Positions 33,998 to 45,900 of a stretch of DNA of 64,000 bases are shown piece by piece. How positions within the stretch are numbered: the first letter of the stretch is position 1; every line of letters begins with the position of its first letter. Origin of the DNA: Rostrohypoxylon terebratum (Eukaryota > Ascomycota > Sordariomycetes > Xylariales > Hypoxylaceae); assembly GCA_022497145.1 (NCBI GenBank), contig MU385881.1:1-64000 (forward strand), given 5' to 3'. The translations under genes and the position numbers were made by a program. The notes beneath the pieces are model-generated. The model did no database searches and was not told where the DNA came from. It saw only the letters and a list, made by a program, of their open reading frames with translations.

Positions 33998-36900
33998 ATG
34001 TTTTCTCTAGCACCTCGAGAGGTAAAAGATACCTCTTGCTGGCAGGAGACTAGCCATCTCAGAGTCGAACCAATGGAGTGGGTTTTAGACGCGAATGCCA
34101 AAAGGCAAACGTCAGAAACTAGCTCATGGATTCTTAAGCACCCAGAATATATCGAATGGAAGAACAAGCCTAAGTCTATCCTGTGGCTACATGGCACCCG
34201 TGAGTTATCTTTTGAGAGCATGAACGCGCCAATGTGTATAGCCAACTTTCTAACTGAACCAACATATTTCCAGCGGGATCTGGCAAGACAACACTTTGGT
34301 GAGTGATTGCCTACACTGAGCGGATTCGCACATGGAAATATCGTTTCTGACTAGAATTATGAAAAGTACCTCAATTATTAAAGAATTACAAAATGTCACT
34401 GAGGCAAAAGCCAACCAGATAGGCTTGGCATACTTCTTTTTCCCGTTCCCATCTACGACCAAAAGCATCGACCCGACTCGCGGATTCCTGCCCTCGCTTC
34501 TCGCCCAGTTATTGAAGCAGCTTGATGAACAACATCCCAATCGCCCGTCTATCAATGTGGTGGAACAGCTCTCTAAACAAGAAACACTTCCGCTACTCCT
34601 TGAGGTAGTCTCTCACTTCAAAAAAATCTTCGTAATAGTAGATGGCCTGGATCAAGCTGTCGCGGATGAGCGGCTTCAGACTCTCCGCTACATCAATGAG
34701 TTGCGACAGGTTGAGCAGACGGATGTTCACTTACTCCTAAGTAGTCGTCTATATGCGGATATTGAACACGCAATTGTGCATCTAACCCCATTGAGGATAC
34801 CTATTGATCCAGCAGCCACCAGTGATCATGATCTACGGGAATTCGTTCTTCAGACGATTAAGCAACACAACAAACTGGGGCAGCTACCGCAAGAGCTACA
34901 AGAAGAAATATTAAACACGATACTTGACAAGTCAGAGGGAATGTACGTGCTTCAGGTATAACCTGCAGTTTGAACTTGATATTAACTACCGCCTGCTAGT
35001 TTTCATTGGGCTACCGTAGCTCTCCAACAGTTGAAGAATTGCGATGCTGTCTCTATGGTAAAGGATACCCTCATCTCTCTCCAAGCTACCTCTGGATCCC
35101 TAGACGATCTTTACGCGAGGATTCTTCAGAACATTTCGAGAGACAAAAGCGACATAGTACACAAGGTTCTTCAATGGATGGTATACTCTCTCGAGACACT
35201 CACCTTGGCCGAATTAGCAGAAGCAGCTATACTAGAACCGGGGCGGTCCGCGATGCTTAACGAAGACAATCATTTAGGCAACCCGAGAGATATCTTGGAT
35301 ATTCTTAAGGGTCTTGTTCACTCAGAATGCGCGTCAGACAATGCTTTGACCCAGAAAATCCGATTTGCACACCTTTCGATACCGGAATTTCTTACGTCCG
35401 AACAAACTAGACATGAATCCTGTGTCGTATCTGCCTTTGCGATTGATAAAGATACTGAGATTTTTATTGCGGAAATATGTTTGAGATATATCCTGTTATA
35501 CTTCCATTCAAACAAACGCAGCAATGACGTTTATGACTTCACCAGATTCCCGCTACTCAAATATGCCTGTAAGCATTGGACGACTCACGTTCGTAAGTGG
35601 AGGAATGATAGAGAAGATCGTATGCCCCAGGCCAGCATAGACGATGAGAAGGTCACACACATCGAAAGCCTGATCTCTTCACTCCTGTCCGACCCAGAAA
35701 CTCTCTCCTGTTGGCTCACCATATTTGACCCGGAAGATCGCGACAAGCCACCATTCGTTGCGCAATGTAGTAATACATCTGCCCTATGCTATGCAGTACG
35801 CTCTGGTTCGCTCGGGGTCGTTCGATCATTGCTCAGTACTGGTGCTAATGCTGCATCTCCGAATAAATACGGCCGTCAACCCCTTCACCTAGCCATTGAA
35901 CTTTGTCAGGTATCAATTGCTTATGAGCTACTAAGTCTCCCCACTGCCATCTCCCTTGCTCTTGCTCAAGATGCTTCGGGAAATATCCCGATAGTGCTCG
36001 CTGTACTGTCAGACAACATTTCTCTTGTCAAAGCTTTTTTTCAACTGCGAGAATTTGATGAGATCAAAGCAACCATGATTAACGGTATACCGTTTATCTT
36101 TTACTTGGCCCAGAAAGCGAAAGGCGACATCCTCGAAGCATTTCTTCGGTTTTTACGCATTGGTAGGGGGGGTATCAACATCAAAGACAACTCCAAAAGA
36201 ACCCTGCTCCACTACGCAGTCATAACGAATAATCAATCTGCAATACCAATACTTCTGAAGGAAGGTATTGACATAGATTCTGGAGATGCGAAGAAAGACA
36301 CCCCCTTGCATTTAGCGATCCGCAAGGACCTAGACAATGTTAGTGCACTCTTGATTAATTCGGGGGCAGATGTCTCTCTAAGGAACTTGGAGAAAAAAAC
36401 ACCTTTGGAGGAATCATGGATCAAAAGGTCATTGGACTGGTCTAGCTATGAGGTGGATCAAGAGGAAACTGATACCATAAGTCCTGGTAGCCAAGCACAA
36501 TGCCACGTACTTAAGAGAAAGCAGAGATCCATGCATGGAGAACCGAACGTAAGTATCACGCCCAAAATATCCACAAACTGCACTTAAGATAACTAGGGAT
36601 TATATCTGACTAGCTTCAGAAAATCTTTCGTAAGACGTACCATCTACTCAGTGTGGAAGCTGAAGTTAGGCGCGACGTCTGCATCGCAATTATGCGTGAG
36701 AATAGAGCTCTTCAGCAATTTGTGCATCCCTTCATAATTTCATATCTAGGGTTCACCCAAACTCGAAAGGGCAATAAATTACAAGATATTTCAATATATC
36801 TTGAGTACTGTGAGCAGGGGGACCTAGAGACGAGACATCTCAGGAAGTCGCAGATACGGTCACACGACGACGACGACGACCACGACGACGAAGATCTTCT

Positions 36901-38143
36901 AGCTGGTCTTGAACTAGAAGATAGCCTTGTAGAACCTCGGGACATAATGTTATTGGATGAGCCGGATGTCTGGACTCACATGTATCAATTATTTACGGCA
37001 TTGGCGTATCTACACTATGGGATCTCAATGTCTTGCGAGCGGAAAGGATGTTTCATAATACCACACTGGGAATCTCACTTACATAGAGATATAAAACCCC
37101 GAAACGGTTCGTACATGAGATTAATATCCTTTTTTGATACCGTATTGCTAACGAGGTGTGCTCTCGCAAGTGGTTCTCAAGTCTGGACCAAACAATACAC
37201 GCATCGCTAAGCTCTGCGACCTTGGGACCGTGACTATCAAAAACGAGACCAACGCTAGACGTAGGGGAACTGAAGCATATTGGCCGCCGGTAAGTCTTCT
37301 TAAATATCCCATACTTTGTATGATCAAGGTGGCATTGGCATGACGGTCTCATGTGCCTAGGAGATACGAAACATGTTGTCCGAAGAGCGAAATAGCAAGT
37401 GGTCAACGAAGGGGGATGTGTACGGCTTAAGTAGTGGGTTTCCTAACGACAAGAAATATCGGAATCTAGTATAGCAATACTAAAAATTACGTGAGATAGA
37501 AACCATTCAAGACCTGGCCAAAAGTTTCACGCCGGGCGCAGAAATGCAGCGAATATTTGACGCAGCGCAACATGAACTACCCGAAAAACGCTGGAATGCT
37601 CTAGATGTCCTCGAGGAAATACATAGGCATCGCAACAAGCTGAGAGAGCCTTTCATTTCCTTCGACCTGCTTCTAGGCAATAAACCAGGGGGTTATATTT
37701 ATCAGGCCTTCCTCAAAATCAGCGAGGAATTAGACACTCGCGCTCCTTACAATCAAGAGCATAGCCAGAAGCAACGGCAAAAGCAGATCAAGCGTCTCGA
37801 ACTCATTCTCAAAGATGGGGCAGCTAAGGCATTCAAAACACATTCGTTGTCACTTCACCTTGCAGTTCTTCTTGGGGACGAGGCGTTGCTTAAAACACTA
37901 CTGGGCAAAGGTTACGATCCCGACGAGCAGTGGCCAATATCCGGATGGACTGCCCTCCATCTAGCCGCGCAAGAAAACAAGATCAAGTGTATCGAAACTC
38001 TTCGAGATTACAAGGCCGACCCTTTCTTGAAAGATGCATGGAGCTATCAACCGCTCACTTATGCTGATGAGGGAACTCGTGTGTCATGGGATAAGATAGA
38101 TTGGAGCCCCAAGGCTACCTTGATGCAGGTACCTATAGTATGA
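33998..38143 (+). CDS. NLR-like protein: NACHT, ankyrin, protein kinase, ankyrin
   Basis: Model of eight exons: 33998-34199, 34274-34298, 34367-34942, 35000-36548, 36620-37106, 37171-37289, 37361-37430 and 37500-38143; 1223 residues in one frame. The NTPase has Walker A GTPGSGKTT (about residues 65-74, made by joining exons 1 and 2), Walker B-like FVIVDGLDQA and sensor LLLSSRL. Ankyrin-type repeats lie at about 525-600 and 660-740 (TPLHLAIRKDLDNVSALLIN). The kinase domain spans about 785-1060: KIFRKTY with a possible beta3 Lys, a C helix with IMRENRAL, catalytic HRDIKPRN, metal-binding CDLG and GTEAYWPPE. A last ankyrin segment (GWTALHLAAQENKIKCIETL) is near 1125-1200. The usual N-terminal effector of fungal NLRs is absent. 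The junction at 37430/37500 is the weakest: the F-G helix region of the kinase looks shortened. The start codon is also uncertain. The role in recognition or cell death is inferred. Confidence 0.78.
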
Positions 38144-38953
38144 GGCCAGCTTTGCCGTAACCACATTAACACCGTAGTGATTGTGGCGGCGGTGGAATAG
38201 ACACTGGGTTTGAAAAATGAAGCAGTTATTCAAAATTGCCATCACCCAAGTCTCTCTCACTGATAGAACTAGCGAAGACACGATATTTCTTCAAGTACAC
38301 TGTCCCCATGCCATACATACTATGTCCATACACCACACGACCTCCCTAAATCGGAGCTCTGACACCTGCGTGTTAGTTGGAGAAGGAGAACGGATACTGT
38401 TACTATGAATCAATCATATCATTTTAACTGCCCTATTGAAATTTTGAGGAAAAAAAGAATCAATGTGATGTTCATGATACTAGACATCATCTAGACCTCC
38501 AATGCTCTTCAAACTATATAAAGGCTCGAGGAATTTAGATATAATCTGATATATAGAATTATAGATGGATAGGTACTTCGTACCTGGTACCTAGCTTCAA
38601 GATTGCTGCTCTGTGGAAATGCAGTGCCGCGGTCCACTGCTTATCGATAACAACCTACTAGATCGACGTCAGCTGTCAGCAGATTTCGCCGGATCGTTTT
38701 CAGCTGTCCAATTGATTTTCCTTCCCGAATTTTCGGCATCGAGAAATTTCACCAAAACAGCGACAGCAAGCGCAGCAAGCGACGACGGCTACCTCACTAC
38801 TACTAAACATTCCAATTGCGACGAATCTGCGGTAGATACGCCACCGATAGAGAGCAATTGTCTCGGAGAACTCGGGAGGGGGAAACAAGAGGAGGAGCAT
38901 GAAGCTATACTGAACCGGCACCACATAACTACAAACTTCGCTCCTCTTCCAAA
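38144..38953. other. Intergenic, no gene supported
   Basis: About 810 bases between the NLR-like gene and bL34m, both on plus. It is AT-rich at 38400-38580, consistent with the 3' flank of the NLR gene followed by the promoter of the ribosomal-protein gene. A plus-strand frame at 38613-39023 overlaps the bL34m start in another frame and is not recognisable. Confidence 0.5.
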
Positions 38954-39479
38954 ATGCGCTCCCTCACCTTGGCGGCTCTCCCGCTCTCCCGCGGCTACAA
39001 AGTCGCATCTACGACCACCTTGATTCTCCAATCCCTAGCCACGAAAAGGTCCGTCTCATCTCCTCCCCGCCTACACGCCTACACCACGAACCGCCGCCCA
39101 TCACTAACCCCTCACCAGAACCTTCTCCTCCCTCCCTAGCCTCCGCCCGACGCTCCTCTCCCGCAACCCCAACCCCAACAGCAACAGCATATTCCGATCC
39201 TGCGCCTCCCCTCAAACCTCCTTCACCCCCTCCCCCAACAGCAACAGCGACGCCGCAGCAGTCCTCGACCTCGTGCCCAAGACCGCGCTAACGTCGCACC
39301 CCTCGCTCGCGGGCGTATCGGCGCAGCTGCGGTTCGGGCCGCGCACGCAGACGATGGAGCGCACGAGCCGGCTGAAGCGCAAGCGCACGCACGGCTTCCT
39401 GAGCCGCCTGCGCACGCGCAACGGCCGGAAGACGCTGCTGCGGCGGAAGACCAAGGGGCGCATGATGTTGTCGAACTAG
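38954..39479 (+). CDS. mrpl34: Mitochondrial large-subunit ribosomal protein bL34m
   Basis: Two exons, 38954-39048 and 39119-39479, 151 residues. The intron has a CACTAAC branch and a CCAG acceptor, and the join gives SLATKRTFSSLPSLRPTLL. The first 90 or so residues are rich in Arg, Ser and Leu, as expected for a mitochondrial import signal and variable linker. The C-terminal core is the bL34 signature: RKRTHGFLSRLRTRNGRKTL followed by LRRKTKGRMMLSN. bL34 binds 23S-type rRNA in the large subunit. A model that begins at the later frame (39273) would lose the targeting signal. Identification is firm; the N-terminal exon rests on the splice signals and the Arg-rich import-like sequence. Confidence 0.92.
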
Positions 39480-40115
39480 GGTGCGTCCTAGGTGGTTATA
39501 CCATCACTAGTACCTGACGGAGCCGGATTGGGCCAGATGAGGCTTTGGGGGATAATAAGAGGTGAGAAGCTTTGGGACGGGATGAAAGAGGGGACATTGG
39601 GGGTGTGAGTGAGATATGGGGATATGGATGGATGGGCAGGGAGATGGATACGGGACATGCGATGTAGGCCGAGTTGGCGAGAGGATGGAAGAGATGTGCA
39701 CTATACACTACACATAGAATTGTACATTCAAAACCACCCATAAATGAACAAAAGTCATCATCATCAGCTGTGATACTGGGACTGCCTTCTTACTCGAGAA
39801 TTGGCGAGTATAGGGACTGATGAACAATGTGTTTATTTCATGAAATGCGCCATTATGAACTCTAGTATAGACTTCGCTAAGGTCTTTACGGAAGATCATA
39901 TACTATAAGTAAATATCGCTTCACATGTACAGATATCAAGGTCGCCTTTATGAACGTCCCACTCATCAAATAACATCAAGCGTAGGAAAATATATCCAAA
40001 TTGTTCACGTAGGTCATATATACGAAAGTCCACCCACCCATCATTCACATCTCCCTTCCCTTCCCTTTCTTTCCCCTTCCCCCTTTTCACCCCTCCTTCC
40101 ACCCAACCATCCCAT
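39480..40115. other. Convergent 3' flanks, no gene supported
   Basis: About 640 bases between the bL34m stop (plus) and the beta-glucosidase stop (minus). There are purine-rich and pyrimidine-rich stretches (for example a CCTTCCC-type run at 40050-40085) but no recognisable coding sequence or RNA gene. Confidence 0.5.
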
Positions 40116-42958
40116 CTAAACAGGCGACGCAACACCCGTCTCACAAGCCAAAGTATCCGAATAACACACAGTCCCCAACTGATCGCTCGCCTCCCCAATC
40201 CAAACCCTATACCGTCCCTGAGTATCAGGCACGACCCAATTCTGGCTCACCGTATCCCACACGCTCAGATCCTTCCGCGTAAGCGTCAACTTCACCGTCG
40301 CGCTCTCCCCAGGCTTCAGCGCCTGCGTCTTCTCGAAGTCGCGTAGCTGGATCACCGGCGTGTCGTAGCCGATGCCGTCGGGGAACTGCACGTACGCCTG
40401 CGCGAGCGCCTTGGCGGGGGGCCCGTTCTGCGCCGTGTTGGTGACGGTGACGGAGAGCGAGTACGCGACGTCCCAGAGCGCGGGGTTGCCGCCGCTGGCG
40501 CCGCCGGCGGGCGGGCCCGTCGTCCTCTGCACGCCCGAGTAGCCCTCGGGGTACGGGTACGTGGACGGGCCCGCGGCGCCCACCGCGTACGCGTCGTCCG
40601 CGTCCGACTTGCTGAGCCACGGGTACAGGTACCGCCAGATGCTGCTAAACCCGTCGGGGTAGTACGCCTCGCTCGCGGCCGGGATCGTCGTGTTCAGGCT
40701 GCCGACCGGGGACGTGGGTTTGGCCGGCCGCGCGGGCGGCACGCTGGATAACGGGGTCACGCGCGTGATGCTGGGTTCGGAGAAGGAGAAGTTGGCGTAG
40801 CTGAGCCCATGGCCGAACGCGAACCGTGGTTTGATATTTGCTTTGTGTAGGTATCGGTAGTCGATGTATAGCCCCTCCGAATACGTATCTTGGGTCTGGC
40901 TTAGTGGGGTTGCGACTAGGCTTAAGGAATCCGGATAGTCGGTCTCTGCGACGGGGATGCTGTATGGTAAGTGACCGCTCGGAGATACCTCGCCGAACAG
41001 GATCTCGGTGAGCGAGTCGCCGGCTTCTTGACCGGGAAGGTGGGCTACGAGAACAGCTTTGACGGAGGGGAGATCGATCCACGGTTCCATAATGATGGGG
41101 CCAACGGTGTGAACTACGACGATTACGTTGCTATACGTAGCAGCGGCCTTTTGGACGAGAGTGTCTCCGCCATGCCACGCGACGAGGCCCGAGGCGTCGC
41201 GGTCGCCGTGGTTGTCCTCGACGGTGTACGAGTTTTCGCCGGAGTCGGAACTGATGAACACAATGGCAACATCGCCCTCGGTGGGTGTTGCGACGGTGGG
41301 GAAGCTGTCTGTCGCGTAGTACGCCACGTTGGTTGCCTTTCGCTTTAGTGAGCTAATCGGGTCGTCGAGATACGGGTAGTTAGCAGATCCCGAACCCCAG
41401 CCCATGCCCAACAAGCCCCTATTGCAACTCTTATCCGTACACGAGTTGGCTCCTTGAGGGTCGGTTTGAGCATCGGTGCCGAAAACAAAAAGGGGTGACG
41501 ACGTCGATAACGGGAGGAAACTTCCGTTGTTTTTCAGCAGAGTGACGGCTTCCTGGGCGACTTGTTTGGCTACCACTTTGTGATCTCCCTGTACGTTGAC
41601 GTACTGGTTGACTACGCCAGATGGTGAGAAAAGAGCGCCGGGGTATAACGGTCCTACCGCATCAGCGGTGTTCGATGAGAAGTTAGGAGGCGGATAGTCT
41701 TGGTCTTGGCCAAGCTGATACCACGTAGCGACAACACGTGTAGCCATGTCGTTCAACCGGTCGACAGGTACGGAGCCGTTTAGTACCGAGCGTGTGAGCT
41801 CGTACATCCAGTTCGAGTAGCCAAGCAGCGGGATATTATTGCCGATTGTGTCCCCGGGCATAGACATATCTAAACCGGCGAGAGCAGAGCCGACTCCGGA
41901 GATTTGCGCAAGCCAGTCGGTCATCACCAGACCTTGGAACCCCAGTTCATCCTTCAAGAGACCGTTGATGGTGTAACTATTTTGAGAAGCAGCAGAACCG
42001 TTAACCGCATTATACGATGTCATGATCGAACCAACACCGGCTTTCACACCTTCTGCAAACGGCCAAAGGTACAACTCATGAATCGCCCTATCATCTATAG
42101 ATCGTTAGAAAAGAATTACCAATAATCTTGACATGAATACATACCGATATTTGAGCTGTACCCTTGCTGGAAAGGGTTATACATGCGATAAAGCTCCTGC
42201 TCGTATCCGATCAAATGCTTAAGCGTAGCAATGACTCCTTGCTCCTGAACTCCTTTGATCGTCGCCGCTCCTGCAATTGCTTGAAGCACGGGGTCTGTTC
42301 CAAAGCCTTCCCAGTTTCGCCCCCCACGCGGTTTCCTCCCAAGGGGACCGACGCTTGGTCCTAGATAGAAGTTGGCTCCCTTGCCCCTAAATTCCTCACC
42401 GATTGCGACGCCCCTCTGATATATGAGGTCCTTGTTGAACGTCGCACCGGTGCTGATTCCGGCAGGAAAGGCTGTGATGTTGTCTGTCGTGCGCACACCT
42501 AGGGGGCCGTCCTGCAAACATAGATTCGGAATTCCGAGTCGCGGAACGCTGCCGGTGTTTCCGACACAAGGGCCTTTTCAAGCCACACACGTCAGCATCT
42601 AGACATTGCATGCAATTAATTTATTTATACCGAAACATACCCTAAGCCAATGTTAGCGAGATAGTGAGATTTTAGGGGATGAGATTCGGAAATGATTTAC
42701 CATGAATAGACCAGTACCAGCTGTTATGTTAACCTTTTCAGCTAGAGTCATCTGTGATACCAATTTGATTGCCTTGTCGTAGCTTTCGGACCAGTCATCG
42801 GTCCAACCGCCGTACGGAGCTGGGTAATACGGAGCTGCGACATAACCGCTAGGTACGGGATCCCGAACTCGCAGAACGCCGGCTGAGACCGACCCTGCCA
42901 AAAGTAGCAGGGAAAGACCACGGAGCCCTGAAGGACACTCCATGTTAAGAATTACCAT
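40116..42958 (-). CDS. Secreted GH3 beta-glucosidase
   Basis: Exons: 42958-42701, a proposed one-base exon at 42641, 42573-42145 and 42094-40116; about 888 residues. An alternative ATG at 42943 gives MECPSGLRG and a shorter signal peptide. The signal sequence ([12 protein letters not shown]) suggests secretion. GH3 enzymes cleave beta-glucosyl residues from cellobiose and glucosides. Landmarks are [30 protein letters not shown], the nucleophile Asp in GLVMTDW (about residue 289), the acid/base region [17 protein letters not shown], and a C-terminal fibronectin III-like domain ending [18 protein letters not shown]. Length and order match fungal GH3 enzymes. The first intron region is unusual: two GT-AG introns flank a single G that is needed for the frame. 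Codons between about 40260 and 40740 are far richer in G/C than the rest. Confidence 0.93.
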
Positions 42959-45900
42959 TAGTTTCAATTAGGTATTAAAAAGGAAGGGGGAGGAGTCTAG
43001 GATAGGGTGTGCCTTTTAGGATGGTAGCTGAAGATATTAGGGTATTTACAAGCACTTCAGAGACGCATCGTGGGCTCATGAACTCACGAACATGGGAGCT
43101 TTGGGGGTTGGCTAATGGCTGAACACCAAAGGCATCATAATTTACACGTGCATGATTGGCGACTGCCGTATATTAATACGCGCACAAGCGGCAAGATGGA
43201 TGACCCAGAAATCAAGCACGAGGGAATCCGCATCTGGCGATCTCTAGCGGGCTGAGCCTGACTACCCGCGTAAGACATACTTACAGCATGTCTGGGCTCA
43301 GTGGGCTGTAGTGTACGGGTATGCACCTCGGTATACGGATGGGGTTCCGAGCCATATCTTTTTCCAAGACGGCCCCTCAAAAGCTCATGCTTATCATTAT
43401 TCCGCATACGAGCCCTAGTGTAGTGTACATACTATGTAATATTAGTAGAGATTTGTACGAGATCTTGGATATGCCGTACTATGTAATGCCGGAGCGACAC
43501 ATGGTATAGCACATGGCTGTTAAGGGTCGAGATTCGGGGGATATGCTGATGGATATCTGAGGATGGGCGGGGGGCTGAAGGGGGGCCAGAAGGACAGAAG
43601 GGCAGATGTGGGTTAGTCCCAAGAGATAATCTCCCGCGTTCCAATATGCGCGCCCGAAATTGTTATTTGGATCGCCAACCTGAGAAGTGTGCTCGGACCA
43701 AGTCCTTCGTCATCGTACTGCGTACATAGTATGTACAACGTAGAAGACTTGAGACCTGCATGACCGGCAAGCCGGCTTGGCCATTTCTTCATTTCGTAGT
43801 ATTACTTCGTACAGTACGCACTGCCAGCTCTGGCTTTCCGCACCTGCAACCTCGGTCTATCGAATTTTGTGTTCATCATAACATTATACTCCAACGACTT
43901 GCCATTTCCGTACTGACATGTATCTTGTATAGTAGGAGAGAGAGGATAGTACCTAGTACTGATAGGAGCCAAGATAGGTCGTATGCAGAACAAACAGGTC
44001 ACATGGATGTGACAGTGATAGACCCGGAAGATCGGTCGCTTCGGGATAGTTTCCTCAGCTGCACTGCAAGCCTTGTATAATAAGGTAGGACCTAGGTAGG
44101 CCTTAGCAAGCCATAGGTAGGATAATACGGTGATAAGTGCAGTGTAGGTCAAGTGTAAGCCAAGGAGTAATTAGTAGTAGGTAGAGAACCAAGAACATTG
44201 AAGGTCGAAGGTCGAAAGAGACTCGGCGTTACGGTTACATTTTTACGACTGTTACGACCGAGCTTGGACGTTGATGCCTGATTACGGAATCTGCCGTGGC
44301 CGTATCCCGCCATTTGAGCGAACATGGATCATCGGAAAGGGGAAAGTGAGAGAGTGAGCACTTGAATGAAGTTGGAAGTTGGAAGTTGATGGATAAGTTA
44401 TGAAGGGACTATCCATGGATGTAGTTAATCTATCCGATGACGAACTTTGAGGTATGTAGGATCATACATACTACATACCTGGGTCCTGGGATTATACCAC
44501 TACTATTACTACGTACGTAGGGACTAGAATAGCTTGGCTGCCTGGCGGCCTGGTGGGCATCGGGAAGGGATCTAGATGCAGATTTCGGCTTCCGGTGCTA
44601 GGCTGAAGATGGGTAGAGGTGAAGTTCGTTCTCGCGACAATCATGGAATAATCTCTCTATTCGTCTTTTAGGGTATGATCTTGGTTTTTGTAGGTAGTAG
44701 AATGCGAACATAGTAATCAGAAAAAAGTAAAAGAGCTAGGAAATGCTAGTAAACTGTAAAAGACTTCAAGGTTGGAAGCTGGGGAAATAAGGGGCAAGGG
44801 CCAAGGGTGACTCTTAACTTGTCTCAACACTCTTAGCACCTCTCTAGTCTCTCTAGTCTCCCTAGCACGTACCGCTAGCACTTTCTCTATCTTTTAGCGC
44901 TGGGTGCGAATGCCCTAATAAATCTCATACTACTACTACTATAGTACGAATACTAAAAAAAGGGACCAGTACAGCATGAAGCCACATAGAGACCATAGCC
45001 CTTTCCTTTTCGCCTTGTCCTCTCCTGAAGGTTGAAGGCTGAAGCCCTTGCCCTTGCCCTAGATTAGACTCTAGTCTAGAGCCTTCAAGTACCGTATTTA
45101 GCACTTAGCGGGTCGGCAACTGGGAGCACGTCTCTTTTCTTGGTCCTTTTTTAGTCTTCTCATCCATGATTCCATGATTCATCAAATTCATTAGTTTCCC
45201 CTCTACAACTACCACAGTTAGAGGATCACGAAGACATCCCACATCCCACTATGCTGTACAGTTCAGAAAACATCGTGGGCGGCTATCCTTCACGAAAGGA
45301 TATCCTTCTTGGGAGAAAAGTCCGAATACGCTAACCGTCCAGATGGATACTAAAATCAATACTAAAATCGATATCGCGAATACTAAGAATATTATGTCAT
45401 GGGTTCCCCAGGTCTCGGACTTTTCCTGCACCTCATTCGAGCCTCTTTTGAACCTTTTGAACCTTTTGGACCGCTTTCAGACCGCTTTAAGACCATTACA
45501 CAGCGTTGTTTTACCTAATTCCGCCGTGTTATGGTACATGGCGCCCCCAACCGTCGCTTTTTGACCAACTCTCGAGTCGAGAAAACCTGGTCGATATAAT
45601 ACGATATAATATGATTGGACAATAAGAAGCTATAACAACTAAAATAACTAAAACAACTAAAACAACTAAAGGAACTATTATAGGAACTATAGGAACTATA
45701 GGAACTTCAGCAAATCGGCAAGTTCTATATAGTATATCCCGAAATCGCTCTCGCTTAATACTCCTCTGCTAGGTACACGTTCCTGTTCAACTTGAAAACA
45801 AGTGTGCGACCGCTATCCGGCGGCTGAGGCGTTCCAAAGCCAATCCTACCTTATCGTCAACACCGAAAATTAACCCGTCCAGTAAACAAACCCCTGTTCC

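Noticed and set aside
34332..34366. ATG at 34332 as an independent start for a NACHT protein
   Set aside because: It would begin after the Walker A motif; the upstream exons supply GTPGSGKTT and join in frame through an acceptor at 34366.
43760..44152. Overlapping plus and minus open frames of 106 and 116 codons
   Set aside because: They occupy the same DNA on opposite strands, neither looks like a known protein, and composition is non-coding.
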